DNA of 64,000 bases, taken from positions 1 to 64,000 of the forward strand of contig CAJOIZ010000005.1 in assembly GCA_905234835.1 (NCBI GenBank), read 5' to 3'. Positions 26,051 through 33,230 of the stretch are shown piece by piece. The translations under genes and the position numbers were made by a program. The first letter of the stretch is position 1. Each line of letters starts with the position of its first letter. The notes below the pieces were generated by a model. It worked only from the letters and a program-made list of their open reading frames with translations. It was not told the origin of the DNA and did not search any database. This DNA comes from Paludibacteraceae bacterium. GTDB lineage: Bacteria; Bacteroidota; Bacteroidia; Bacteroidales; Paludibacteraceae.

Positions 26051-27235
26051 CTACTTTATTCCAACAAAATCACTTAATGGTTGTATATGGGCGACTTGGG
26101 TGTATTTCTTTTTGTGCAAGTCAATGGGTTGGTCAAATAGCATTTGCTTGGCCGGCTCAAAGCGCAACACAGCATAATACGGAGCATTCTCAGCACTGAA
26201 CCCTTTTTCGCGCAAGGCTTCGGCTGTCCATATCTGGAACCCTTTCTTAGTCAATTTATGCAGTTCCGGTTTGTCGCCGTTTGTGTGCAAACAGATATAT
26301 CCAAGCCTTTCAAACCCTTGCTTGACGAGCAACGAGCCTTTGGAATCGCCTGCGCGTACATACGTGATTCCGGTTTCCATTGCTAATTCGCGGTCTTTCT
26401 CGCGCATGTGGTTGATGAGTACCGTTGTCTCCTGCGGATTCTCACGCATCTTGTCTGACAGTTTTTTCCGTTCTTCCGGGTCTTCGAGTGCGGCACGACG
26501 ATTAAGCGATAACTCACAGAACTTCTTGTCTTGTTCGATGCCGATGTATTTGCGGTTGAGCAGATTGGCGGCAATGCCGGTAGTTCCTGAACCGCTGAAC
26601 GGGTCGAGGATAGTGTCTCCTTCGTTGGTTGAAGCAAGGATAATGCGGTATAACAGGCGTAGCGGCTTTTGTGTGGGGTGCTTGCCTTGTGTCTTTTCCC
26701 ATTTGCCGACTGCCGGAATACGCCAAACATCAGTCATCTGCGTGCCACCGTTCAATTGCTTTATCGTCTTGTAGTTGAACTTGTGCGTTTTCTTTTCGTG
26801 CTTGCGTGCCCAAATGATTAACTCTGTTGAGAAGTTGAAGTACTTGCAAGAGAGGTTTGGTGGCGGGTCGGTTTTCTGCCAAGTAATGGTGTTCAAAACC
26901 TTGTAGCCTAATTCTTGCAGGCAGCGCATAACGACATGGATATTGTGGTGCGTACCACTAATCCAAATCGTACCATCGTCTTTCAGTTTGGAACGGCATA
27001 GGGATAGCCATTGACGATTGAACTCGTAAATGTGTTCTGGTGTACCGCCTTTATCCCAATCTCCTTTATCCACGCATACCTGCTTGCCGCTCTGCACGCT
27101 GATGCCGCCGTTGCTTAAGAAGTATGGCGGGTCGGCGAAGATAGCGTTGATAGAGTTGTCCTCTATCTCGCAAAGTCGCTCCATGCAATCGCCGTGGAGT
27201 ATGGTGAAATCGGGATATGTAGTGTTATTTGACAC
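26051..27235 (-). CDS. DNA adenine methyltransferase, DpnA type
   Basis: 394 residues. Beta-class amino methyltransferase: catalytic DPPY (36-39, in FADPPYFLSNGG) comes before the AdoMet-binding FSGSGTTGIA (about 211-220), and TDVWRIP plus KHPTQKPLRLL lie between. The order and the SNGG after DPPY match DpnA/MboIB-like enzymes, which in DpnII systems methylate GATC including on single strands. A C-terminal extension of about 130 residues (EAGDSKGS.. to SDFVGIK) is extra and unrecognised. It is 19 nt downstream of the Dam-nuclease fusion and is the last gene of the operon. Confidence 0.85.
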   Translation of the reverse strand: MSNNTTYPDFTILHGDCMERLCEIEDNSINAIFADPPYFLSNGGISVQSGKQVCVDKGDWDKGGTPEHIYEFNRQWLSLCRSKLKDDGTIWISGTHHNIHVVMRCLQELGYKVLNTITWQKTDPPPNLSCKYFNFSTELIIWARKHEKKTHKFNYKTIKQLNGGTQMTDVWRIPAVGKWEKTQGKHPTQKPLRLLYRIILASTNEGDTILDPFSGSGTTGIAANLLNRKYIGIEQDKKFCELSLNRRAALEDPEERKKLSDKMRENPQETTVLINHMREKDRELAMETGITYVRAGDSKGSLLVKQGFERLGYICLHTNGDKPELHKLTKKGFQIWTAEALREKGFSAENAPYYAVLRFEPAKQMLFDQPIDLHKKKYTQVAHIQPLSDFVGIK

Positions 27236-27254
27236 GTTCGATAAATTCGCTAAG

Positions 27255-29285
27255 CTATCCTATAAGGTTAACAAAACTATTCAGCGTTATAGAGTATAAC
27301 TTTATCTTATCTTCATAATTTAAATCTACACTATTTTTGCGTATCCGGCCAATTTGTGGAGCTATGATGTAAACAGTAACCTTACTAAATTCCTCTGGCG
27401 TAGTTATTGCTTCTAACCATTTTAGATAACGGGTTACTTGTATGTAAGCTGATTTCGTGGCTGTTTCTTTCTTTAACTCAATGACCACATTTGGTATGGT
27501 ACCGTTCTTGATGGGGTTGTTAATGCTATATAAACATATATCGGCTCTGTCCATTTCAGCAGGTTTGAAAGGAGATATTGGGACTTGTCTGCATAATACA
27601 TAATTATCCGTTAAGAACTCAGCAAAAGGCTCCAAAGATGCTAGTATGGTAAATTCCAACTGAGCTTCATTCACTAAATCTTCTTCCAGAGAAATAAGTC
27701 CATCATTAAAGATGGTTTCGTTACCGTTTTTGCTAACCTCGCCTAATCCTTCAAAATCTATCTTATCACTGCTCTTAGAAATAAGTTCGTTAAGCGTTGT
27801 TACCTCACCAGGGGTTAATGTGCAGAACCCCATACCTTGCATGCTATTTGACGGTAGAGGATATGGATATTTGCCTAATTCGAAATAAAGGTCATCCGAA
27901 ACAATGTATTTCCCAGAGTTTTCATTTTGAAAGAATTGGAACATGAAAGGTTGCGCCTTATCTGCACCATCCTTTGTAACCTTGAACACACCGGGTTTGT
28001 CAGTCGCATAGTATTTTGCTCTTACAGACTCATCCCAGAATAAGTCTGCATCTGCTTTCCTTCCTAATGGACTGGTATTACCGTTTAAATAGAATGAACC
28101 GACATTTTTATTGCCATATATTTTACCGCCATATACAATTTTCCGTTTTAGAAAGAAAAAGACATCTGTCCCTTCGCGACTACAAGCATAATCAGCCAGA
28201 ATTGCATAATATCGGCTCTGCGCTGTCGGCTTGGATGCCATTACGGGCTTCATCAAAAAACCATATAAGCCTTTATCTAGATAAAGTTTCAAAGACTCAT
28301 CATCGTAGAGAGCAATAAATAGTCCTCCACGAATAGTCGGCGATGACACCTCAGACAGATTAACTTGTTTTGCCATATTATCTGCTATTGATTTAGTTCC
28401 GGGATAATCGTGTACCAGAATCTCTGTCAGTTTGCCGCGCTTGCTTGCGTTAGCATTGACGCTTCGCGAAGCCCAAACGCGCTCAATGGAGTATTGTGAG
28501 TATAACTCATCAAAGAATCCGTCCTGACAATCGGAATTGCTCAGCATGAAATGATAGCCGGAAGCGACAACTTTGTCGCAGAACTGTTTCAAGCGAATCT
28601 GGGCGTGGTCATTGAAAGCCTCTTTGGTATAGTCGTTGAAACTACTGGTGTTGTTGAGAGGTCGATACGGAGGATCGAAGTAGAATAATGTTTTGCCTTT
28701 CGCGTAAGAGAGTGTTTCTTGATAATCGCCGGTTAGAATCTCCACATTACGCAGTAACACACTATCTGCGTAAATCGTTTTGGCATCACAGATCTGCGGA
28801 TGGTTGTATCGCCCAAAGGGTACATTGAACAGCCCTGCTTTATTGACGCGATAAAGGCCATTGAAGCAAGTGCGGTTTAGGAAAAAGAGTAGTGTAGTGT
28901 TGCGGAGCGGGTTTAAGGATTGGGTATTAAACTCGTCACGCCGCTGCATGTAGAAAGCCTTGCGTTCTTCCTCTGAGGAGAGTGCAAAATACTCCGCTTG
29001 AATCCGCAGTAAAGCGTACACCAATTCAGACGGATTATCACGCACTACCTGATAGCACGTTGTGAGATTTGAATTGATGTCATTGATAACAGCCGTTTTG
29101 ATGTTGACGTGCGTACGCAACAGATAGAAGAGCATTGCTCCGCCGCCCACAAAAGGCTCTATGTACGTCACATCTTTCCAATCATCAAAATCAGCCGGAA
29201 GCAAAGCTTCTAATTGCTCAATGAGCTGTGTCTTACCACCAACCCACTTGACAAATGGTTTGGCGACAGATTCGGTTAATTTCAT
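27255..29285 (-). CDS. Dam-type methyltransferase fused to a predicted nuclease
   Basis: 676 residues. Residues 1-285 are a DpnM/Dam-type methyltransferase: FVKWVGGKTQLI (12-23), YIEPFVGGGAMLF (about 41-53), FNRTCFNGLYRVNKAG (about 135-150) and FDPPY (about 203-207). Residues 290-440 look like an EVE/PUA-like module (GGLFIALYDD, YGFLMKP, SRYYAILADYA). The last ~170 residues carry a PD-(D/E)xK-type core: DRADICLYS, then VVIELKKETATKSAYIQVTR and YLKWLE. Such methylase-nuclease fusion in one chain differs from DpnII, where the endonuclease is separate. GATC is the likely target from the methyltransferase family; this is inference. Confidence 0.8.
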   Translation of the reverse strand: MKLTESVAKPFVKWVGGKTQLIEQLEALLPADFDDWKDVTYIEPFVGGGAMLFYLLRTHVNIKTAVINDINSNLTTCYQVVRDNPSELVYALLRIQAEYFALSSEEERKAFYMQRRDEFNTQSLNPLRNTTLLFFLNRTCFNGLYRVNKAGLFNVPFGRYNHPQICDAKTIYADSVLLRNVEILTGDYQETLSYAKGKTLFYFDPPYRPLNNTSSFNDYTKEAFNDHAQIRLKQFCDKVVASGYHFMLSNSDCQDGFFDELYSQYSIERVWASRSVNANASKRGKLTEILVHDYPGTKSIADNMAKQVNLSEVSSPTIRGGLFIALYDDESLKLYLDKGLYGFLMKPVMASKPTAQSRYYAILADYACSREGTDVFFFLKRKIVYGGKIYGNKNVGSFYLNGNTSPLGRKADADLFWDESVRAKYYATDKPGVFKVTKDGADKAQPFMFQFFQNENSGKYIVSDDLYFELGKYPYPLPSNSMQGMGFCTLTPGEVTTLNELISKSSDKIDFEGLGEVSKNGNETIFNDGLISLEEDLVNEAQLEFTILASLEPFAEFLTDNYVLCRQVPISPFKPAEMDRADICLYSINNPIKNGTIPNVVIELKKETATKSAYIQVTRYLKWLEAITTPEEFSKVTVYIIAPQIGRIRKNSVDLNYEDKIKLYSITLNSFVNLIG

Positions 29286-29326
29286 TAGATAGCATTTGGC
29301 TGTCTGCTACCTAATTCTATTCTGCT

Positions 29327-29517
29327 CTACGACCCAACGAACGGCAAGTACACACAAAAAATGCGGGCAAAACTTGCTCGCACTGTGGTCGTAGGAAAAG
29401 CACCATTAGAAAGACAAGCCGCCCGCACGTACTGCGGGTTTGCTTTTGTTCTTTCTAATTTGCTTATTCTTTGAAATTTCCTACGTTTCAGTGCGAATAG
29501 ACAAATAGCAAACGCTA
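29327..29517. ncRNA. structured non-coding region, candidate RNA element
   Basis: This 270-nt gap in the defence operon is full of long complementary arms: CTACGACC (29327-29334) with GGTCGTAG (29387-29394); ATTAGAAAGA (29405-29414) with TCTTTCTAAT (29450-29459) enclosing CCCGCA (29422-29427) with TGCGGG (29433-29438); GTAGGAAA (29391-29398) with TTTCCTAC (about 29477-29484), which competes with the first stem; and TAGC/GCTA near 29506-29517. No open frame explains it. It could be a regulatory leader of the fusion gene or a separate small RNA. Confidence 0.45.
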
Positions 29518-29556
29518 ATTAATAAATCAAGTATGTTACCGCCACTGCGGATTTTT

Positions 29557-30303
29557 TTATATCACAAATTCAAATTGTTGCTTCTCAAATTCTTGTTCGT
29601 ATTGTTTGCCAAGCGATTCGTAACTCAAGAACGCCACACGCTTGTCCTCTGCCAACTTACTAAAAGCCACATAACCCATTTTGCTAATGAACTCATGGTG
29701 ACGCTTCTCATCTGCCACGATGACCATGCGCGCTGCAAAGTCCTGCAAGTCATTAAATTTTAGCAGCGAGTTCTGGATGTCCGTCGAATGCTCCACCTCA
29801 AAAAACGAGTGTGGCATGTGACGGTCGTTGAACCAAATGACGTCTATCGTAGAACTTCGCTTTACTAATTGAGGAAACGAGTATTCTGGCAATGATTGTA
29901 TGGTCCGTAAATCGCCCAATACCGCTTGATTGAGGAATTGCTTGTTCTTGTCTTGGTCGGGAACAAAAGTATCTAAATGGCGCATTTTGCCCATCTCAAG
30001 TAATAAACCCTGATAATACGCGTGATTGAAAGTTTGGACGATTTCTGAATCCTGATTGTGCTCGTTTTGAACCACAATTCCGTTATTCTCTAACTCATTG
30101 CGATGCGATTCCAACGCATAAAGTCCCGGCTTGATTTTGTATATGCAGGATGTTTGTTGCACAATGCGGCGAACGCTTGCAAATGGTGTCTTTGTTTTCC
30201 ATTGGCAATTCTCAATTTTGAAAATGTTTTGATTGATTTGGTTTAGCGTCGCTATACCACCCAACATTTCAATCGTTTCTATTACCGCCTGTGCTTGGGT
30301 CAT
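29557..30303 (-). CDS. winged-helix protein with nuclease-like C-terminal domain
   Basis: 248 residues. The N-terminus resembles a HARE/wHTH domain (AVIETIEMLGGIATLNQINQ, then KTPFASVRRIVQ, about 5-50), common in restriction proteins. The C-terminal half has SSTIDVIWFN followed by FFEVEHSTDI and a helix (LLKFNDLQDFAARM), compatible with a PD-(D/E)xK-like fold (D...ExE). The catalytic lysine is not obvious (EVEH), so activity is uncertain. It starts one base after the NYN gene stop and ends before the structured gap. Likely part of the restriction-modification operon; exact role unknown. Confidence 0.55.
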   Translation of the reverse strand: MTQAQAVIETIEMLGGIATLNQINQNIFKIENCQWKTKTPFASVRRIVQQTSCIYKIKPGLYALESHRNELENNGIVVQNEHNQDSEIVQTFNHAYYQGLLLEMGKMRHLDTFVPDQDKNKQFLNQAVLGDLRTIQSLPEYSFPQLVKRSSTIDVIWFNDRHMPHSFFEVEHSTDIQNSLLKFNDLQDFAARMVIVADEKRHHEFISKMGYVAFSKLAEDKRVAFLSYESLGKQYEQEFEKQQFEFVI

Positions 30304-30304
30304 A

Positions 30305-30940
30305 TTATCCTTGTTGATGTTTCTTCCACTTTTCAGGGATGTGCAAATTGTAGTCGGATGCTTTCAAGTGCACTACATCCGGTAATAGGCATAACTTAAA
30401 ACGACTCTCATAACGAATCAAATCAATCGTTCTTCCGCATAATGTACGCAAATTGCTTGATTGCTGATTTGGCGGGAAGTAAGCATAAACCTGCTTTCCT
30501 GCTTCTTTTGCAAGTTCAATAGCAGGAATCATATCACTATCAGCAGACACTACTATCGCAATATCACAATTGTCCTGATATGCGTCTGCCACAATTTGAG
30601 TTGCTATGCGCACATCAGATTCTTTTTCTTCATATGTGTGAATAATCCTCTGGCAGTTATAGCATTTAAACGATTTCTTGAGATACTTGCCCAAAATTAG
30701 ATGAAAACGAGAGTTCTCCTTATTGGCTTGAAAAAAGGCATTCTGGTTGCGAGATTTCTCTAAATCATAAGTACGAGCAGAGAAATACTTGACCGAAACA
30801 AGTTCCTGATTTTCTTTCATGAACATATCAAAGAACTTGACCATATCCAGCCAATAGTATTTCTTCCAACGGCGTTCAGAACGAAGTCCGTAGTAGAAAT
30901 TAAAGCCGTCTACATATACAATAACACGTTGTTTTTCCAT
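30305..30940 (-). CDS. NYN domain (LabA/DUF88-type) putative RNase
   Basis: 211 residues. PIN-like NYN fold: VYVDGFNFYYGL (8-19) with the first Asp, VRIATQIVADAYQD (about 110-123) and VVSADSDMIPAIELAKEAGK (about 129-148) with the acidic DSD cluster, then YAYFPP and SSNLRTLCGRTIDL. These acids build the usual metal site. A CYNC pair near 92-95 plus downstream segment could bind zinc. NYN proteins of this type are RNases. It is the first gene of the defence operon, preceded by a promoter and an attenuator-like leader, and joined by a 1-nt gap to the next gene. Confidence 0.8.
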   Translation of the reverse strand: MEKQRVIVYVDGFNFYYGLRSERRWKKYYWLDMVKFFDMFMKENQELVSVKYFSARTYDLEKSRNQNAFFQANKENSRFHLILGKYLKKSFKCYNCQRIIHTYEEKESDVRIATQIVADAYQDNCDIAIVVSADSDMIPAIELAKEAGKQVYAYFPPNQQSSNLRTLCGRTIDLIRYESRFKLCLLPDVVHLKASDYNLHIPEKWKKHQQG

Positions 30941-30951
30941 CGTTTTTCAAT

Positions 30952-31002
30952 AAAAAAGCCACCTTTGTGAAGGTGGCGGGCCGTAGTATTTTCCACCTAC
31001 GG
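30952..31002 (-). promoter_or_regulatory. attenuator-like leader of the NYN operon
   Basis: On the minus strand an 8-bp terminator hairpin (GCCACCTT at 30970-30977, CACA loop, AAGGTGGC at 30958-30965) is followed by six T. Upstream, CCGTAG and CTACGG (30997-31002 and 30981-30986) form a second hairpin. An AGGTGG at 30993-30998 can pair with the CCACCT of the terminator, so folding of one excludes the other. This is the layout of a transcription attenuator; what signal it reads is unknown. Confidence 0.65.
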
Positions 31003-31017
31003 GGGATAAATTCGCCG

Positions 31018-31048
31018 CAAAGGTACGACATTTTCTTAAACCGCCAAA
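31018..31048 (-). promoter_or_regulatory. promoter of the NYN/restriction operon
   Basis: Minus-strand TTTG (31045-31048), 19-nt spacer, TACCTTTG (31018-31025). The predicted leader is about 70 nt and includes the attenuator-like structure. Confidence 0.7.
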
Positions 31049-31105
31049 TAAATCTTCAAAAAAATAATATTTTTCTTTAAAATTGTATGTTTTATATCTT
31101 TCTTG

Positions 31106-31172
31106 CTATTTCCGCCCACAAAAGGCTCAATGTAAGTGACATTCTCCCATTTATCCTTGTAGTGGAAACTAT
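31106..31172 (-). pseudogene. relic of a second Dam-type methyltransferase
   Basis: The minus strand encodes NSFHYKDKWENVTYIEPFVG then GN. The intact fusion gene at 29285 has DFDDWKDVTYIEPFVGGGA at the corresponding place, so this is motif I of another Dam-like methyltransferase. A stop lies just before it and the frame loses similarity directly after GG. Only about 22 codons survive. Confidence 0.7.
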
Positions 31173-31275
31173 TCGGGTGCTACACTCGTAGTGCGTTCCG
31201 TTGCACTCTTTCATGTCATGGATGGAACGGTATGTATTTTGCGTCAGCTACCGAAATTTTAATTCTTCCCCTCTC

Positions 31276-31309
31276 GTTGCTTCAATTCCAGTACGGTGCG
31301 TTCTACAAC
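31276..31309. other. solitary CRISPR-repeat-like sequence
   Basis: 34 nt starting GTTGCTTCAATTCC and ending TTCTACAAC, with GTTG/CAAC ends and an internal TTCAATTCC...GGTGCGTT pattern that reminds me of repeats from type I/III arrays. Only one copy is seen and there are no cas genes, so this is at best a degenerate leftover. Confidence 0.2.
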
Positions 31310-31364
31310 TCGTTTCAACTGGTAAATGACATAAAAACGCACAAAGATACTACTATTTTCTTAT

Positions 31365-31386
31365 ACCCAAATCGGTCATTAGAATT
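31365..31386 (-). repeat. dispersed TTCTAATGACCGA repeat, copy 3
   Basis: Plus strand ACCCAAATCGGTCATTAGAA. On the minus strand it reads ATTCTAATGACCGATTTGGG and supplies a TTTG 18 nt before a TATCTTTG box (plus-strand 31343-31350), so this copy may carry the -33 element of a minus-strand promoter pointing at the decayed region. Confidence 0.55.
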
Positions 31387-31537
31387 TCTTGTTTAGGTTC
31401 AGAATTTTTCGAGCAGATTTTTGATTTGAGCAAGGGCGCCATGCGAGCATTGTAACTGAGTGAAAATTAAAAAATGCCGGAAAAGATGAACCTAAACGAA
31501 ATAGAATAACATATATAAATTAACACTCATCTTCGGT

Positions 31538-31560
31538 CTAATGACCGATTGGGGTTAAAC
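31538..31560 (+). repeat. dispersed TTCTAATGACCGA repeat, copy 4
   Basis: Plus-strand TCTAATGACCGATTGGGG then TTAAAC. With copy 3 it forms an inverted pair about 150 bp apart; I see no gene in 31180-31645, which otherwise holds the methyltransferase relic, the CRISPR-like stretch and these repeats. Confidence 0.55.
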
Positions 31561-31644
31561 ATGCAACTACTTAGTCGATTATCTGCAAAAAAGTATTTTG
31601 CATCCTAAAGGGACAGCAGTTATCAGGAATGTGCGGATAGACTG

Positions 31645-31681
31645 CAAAAAAAGCGACCCTGCGAATCGCTCACAGGGTCGC
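31645..31681 (-). terminator. intrinsic terminator of the small paralogue operon
   Basis: Perfect 9-bp stem GCGACCCTG (31653-31661) / CAGGGTCGC (31673-31681) followed on the minus strand by eight T (A-run 31645-31652), just downstream of the stop at 31691. Confidence 0.85.
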
Positions 31682-31690
31682 CTTCACTAA

Positions 31691-32074
31691 TTAAGGCTCT
31701 GTTGACTCAGGCTCCCAGTTCTCATCTTTCAAAGCCTTGTACTTGTCTGCAAAGATGTAGCCGCGCAAGGTCGGATAACGGAACTGCTTCAAGAACTTGG
31801 CTTGATAAGTTGACAACTCCGAAGGATCTGACAATGCCGTATCGGTTCGGGAAAGAGCCTCCATAAAGCGCGCGCGGGTAAGCATTTGAGCCTCATTCGC
31901 CGCACTGCGCGCTGCGTAACTCTTTACCTCTACCTTCTGCACGAACTTATAACCGCTCGCACGCATCTCCTTCATGATGACCTGTATGTCACCCTCATGC
32001 AGACGCTTCTGCGCAAAAGTCGCGCCGCGCCAGCTCCGCAACGGGAAGATGAATCTGTTACTCAAACTTGACAT
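31691..32074 (-). CDS. small basic hypothetical protein, paralogue of its neighbour
   Basis: 127 residues, no family recognised. It shares with the upstream gene product an N-terminal RFI.P...W.G block (here RFIFPLRSWRG, 7-17), a central TRARF..A segment and a C-terminal L..Y.A.F...TLRGYIF block (about 87-110). The C-terminus is acidic/charged. GAGG lies 8-9 nt before ATG 32074. The two genes are 18 nt apart, one promoter and one strong terminator bracket them, and they arose by duplication. Basic charge and small size suggest nucleic-acid or protein binding, but this is only a guess. Confidence 0.7.
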   Translation of the reverse strand: MSSLSNRFIFPLRSWRGATFAQKRLHEGDIQVIMKEMRASGYKFVQKVEVKSYAARSAANEAQMLTRARFMEALSRTDTALSDPSELSTYQAKFLKQFRYPTLRGYIFADKYKALKDENWEPESTEP

Positions 32075-32092
32075 AACCTATTCCTCCCTTCG

Positions 32093-32473
32093 TTAGCCTT
32101 GCTCGGCATCATACAACTCAGTCTCTGCGTACCAGATGAAGCCACGCAACGTAATACGGTCGTGATTAGGGGCGACAGCGTATTGCGCACGATAACTGTT
32201 CAGTGTCGCAGGTGTCATGTAAACGGTACGTACACGTGCAGCAATCGCCTTGAAGCGTGCACGGGACGCTACTTGCGCAGCCGTAGCATGAGCACTGACA
32301 GGTGACGTGCGGATGCTGTAAAACTGCTTCGTGCCAAGCTCGTTCGTACGAACTACGCCGATAGCATACGGGCTACCCTGCTTGTACTGGTTGTCAACTA
32401 CTACATGCTTCTTCGGAGCAATCTTGCCGCTCCAACGCTCGAACGGCAGAATAAAACGCAATTTCCTTGCCAT
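32093..32473 (-). CDS. small basic hypothetical protein, paralogue of its neighbour
   Basis: Start at ATG 32473 (MARKLRFILPFERWSGKIAP) rather than 32548, because the extension is lysine/arginine-rich leader DNA after the A-rich GAAAGG site; 126 residues. Shared blocks with the next gene are RFILPFERWSG (6-16), SRARFKAIAAR (about 73-83) and YRAQY....ITLRGFIW (about 94-114). Charge is strongly basic (KIAPKKH). I recognise no domain. The leader from the promoter at 32659 is about 180 nt and contains an 11-bp tandem array. Confidence 0.7.
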   Translation of the reverse strand: MARKLRFILPFERWSGKIAPKKHVVVDNQYKQGSPYAIGVVRTNELGTKQFYSIRTSPVSAHATAAQVASRARFKAIAARVRTVYMTPATLNSYRAQYAVAPNHDRITLRGFIWYAETELYDAEQG

Positions 32474-32548
32474 TTTTGTTTTCCTTTCTTTTTTTAAGGT
32501 CTTACAATCGAATCTCTGTCGGTACTTTTTCGACTCATTTTCGAACAA

Positions 32549-32592
32549 GTTAGATACCTAACAGATACCTAGCAGATACCTAGCAGATACCT
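32549..32592. repeat. 11-bp tandem array (AGCAGATACCT)
   Basis: Four 11-nt units: GTTAGATACCT, AACAGATACCT, AGCAGATACCT, AGCAGATACCT, in the 5' leader of the small paralogue operon. Confidence 0.8.
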
Positions 32593-32658
32593 AAAAGTTA
32601 CAACCGACAAAAATTCAGTTAATTACAAATGTCCATATGTCGCGACTAATGAACACCG

Positions 32659-32666
32659 CAAAAGTA
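32659..32666 (-). promoter_or_regulatory. promoter -7 box of the small paralogue operon
   Basis: Minus-strand TACTTTTG, about 185 nt before ATG 32473. Confidence 0.55.
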
Positions 32667-32788
32667 CGCCCTTGCACTGTCTCTCTAAAAGACAAGAAAA
32701 GCGCATTAACCCTAACCCGTAATTTGACATCAAATAATTCGCGTCCGTCTTTATAATATACTGTGATTCAGTTTTATACGAACACACA

Positions 32789-32809
32789 TTCTAATGACGG
32801 TCATTAGAA
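32789..32809. repeat. near-palindromic TTCTAATGAC repeat
   Basis: TTCTAATGAC immediately followed by GGTCATTAGAA: two head-to-head copies of the dispersed motif fused at the centre. The surrounding 32667-33040 region shows no gene; a further partial copy (TTAATGACCGAC) lies near 32871 and a duplicated ATCGGACACATCGGACA stretch near 32955-32980. Confidence 0.55.
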
Positions 32810-33045
32810 AATGCAATATACAATCATTCACTTATCAATCATAAAAAGCAACGACAATGTAAGGATATTCTTAATGACCGACTGAAATACGGTGCCTCTA
32901 TCTTCCTTGTTTTCTGTTGATTACGAAAGCTCAGGCGTATCGCTTTACTCGATATCGGACACATCGGACAACATCGGACACATTGTCATTTTCGGGTGAT
33001 AATTTCATACCATTTATTTTGCTTTTCTGCATATCTTCTTCCTTA

Positions 33046-33224
33046 AACTCTCAACTATAAAAACTCATAAACCATAAATTTGAAATCATAAACCATAAAT
33101 CATAAACTATAAATTTGAAACTTTCAACTATCAACTAATTACGCTATCAACTTTCAACTCTAAACTAACAAGCTTCTCTCAACTTTAAACTTTAAACTTT
33201 AAACTCTAAACTCTAAACTATAAA
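33046..33224 (+). repeat. long heptameric repeat tract before rpsO
   Basis: About 180 nt of AAACTCTCAACTATAAA, TAAATTTGAAATCATAAA, CTTTCAACTATCAAC and TTTAAACTTTAAACTCTAAA words, mostly in 7-nt steps. It ends just before the rpsO promoter and contains no open frame. Confidence 0.75.
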
Positions 33225-33230
33225 AATTTA

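Noticed and set aside
29405-29459. Hairpin ATTAGAAAGA...TCTTTCTAAT as a transposon end or rho-independent terminator
   Set aside because: No transposase, no target duplication and no T-run after the stem in either direction; the pairing is part of a larger structured stretch.
30958-31002. tRNA or tRNA-like gene in the GC-rich leader
   Set aside because: Only two simple hairpins are present, with no T-loop or anticodon arm; the T6 tail fits a terminator.
31180-31330. A CRISPR array
   Set aside because: Only one repeat-like unit is visible, no regular spacing and no cas gene in the window.
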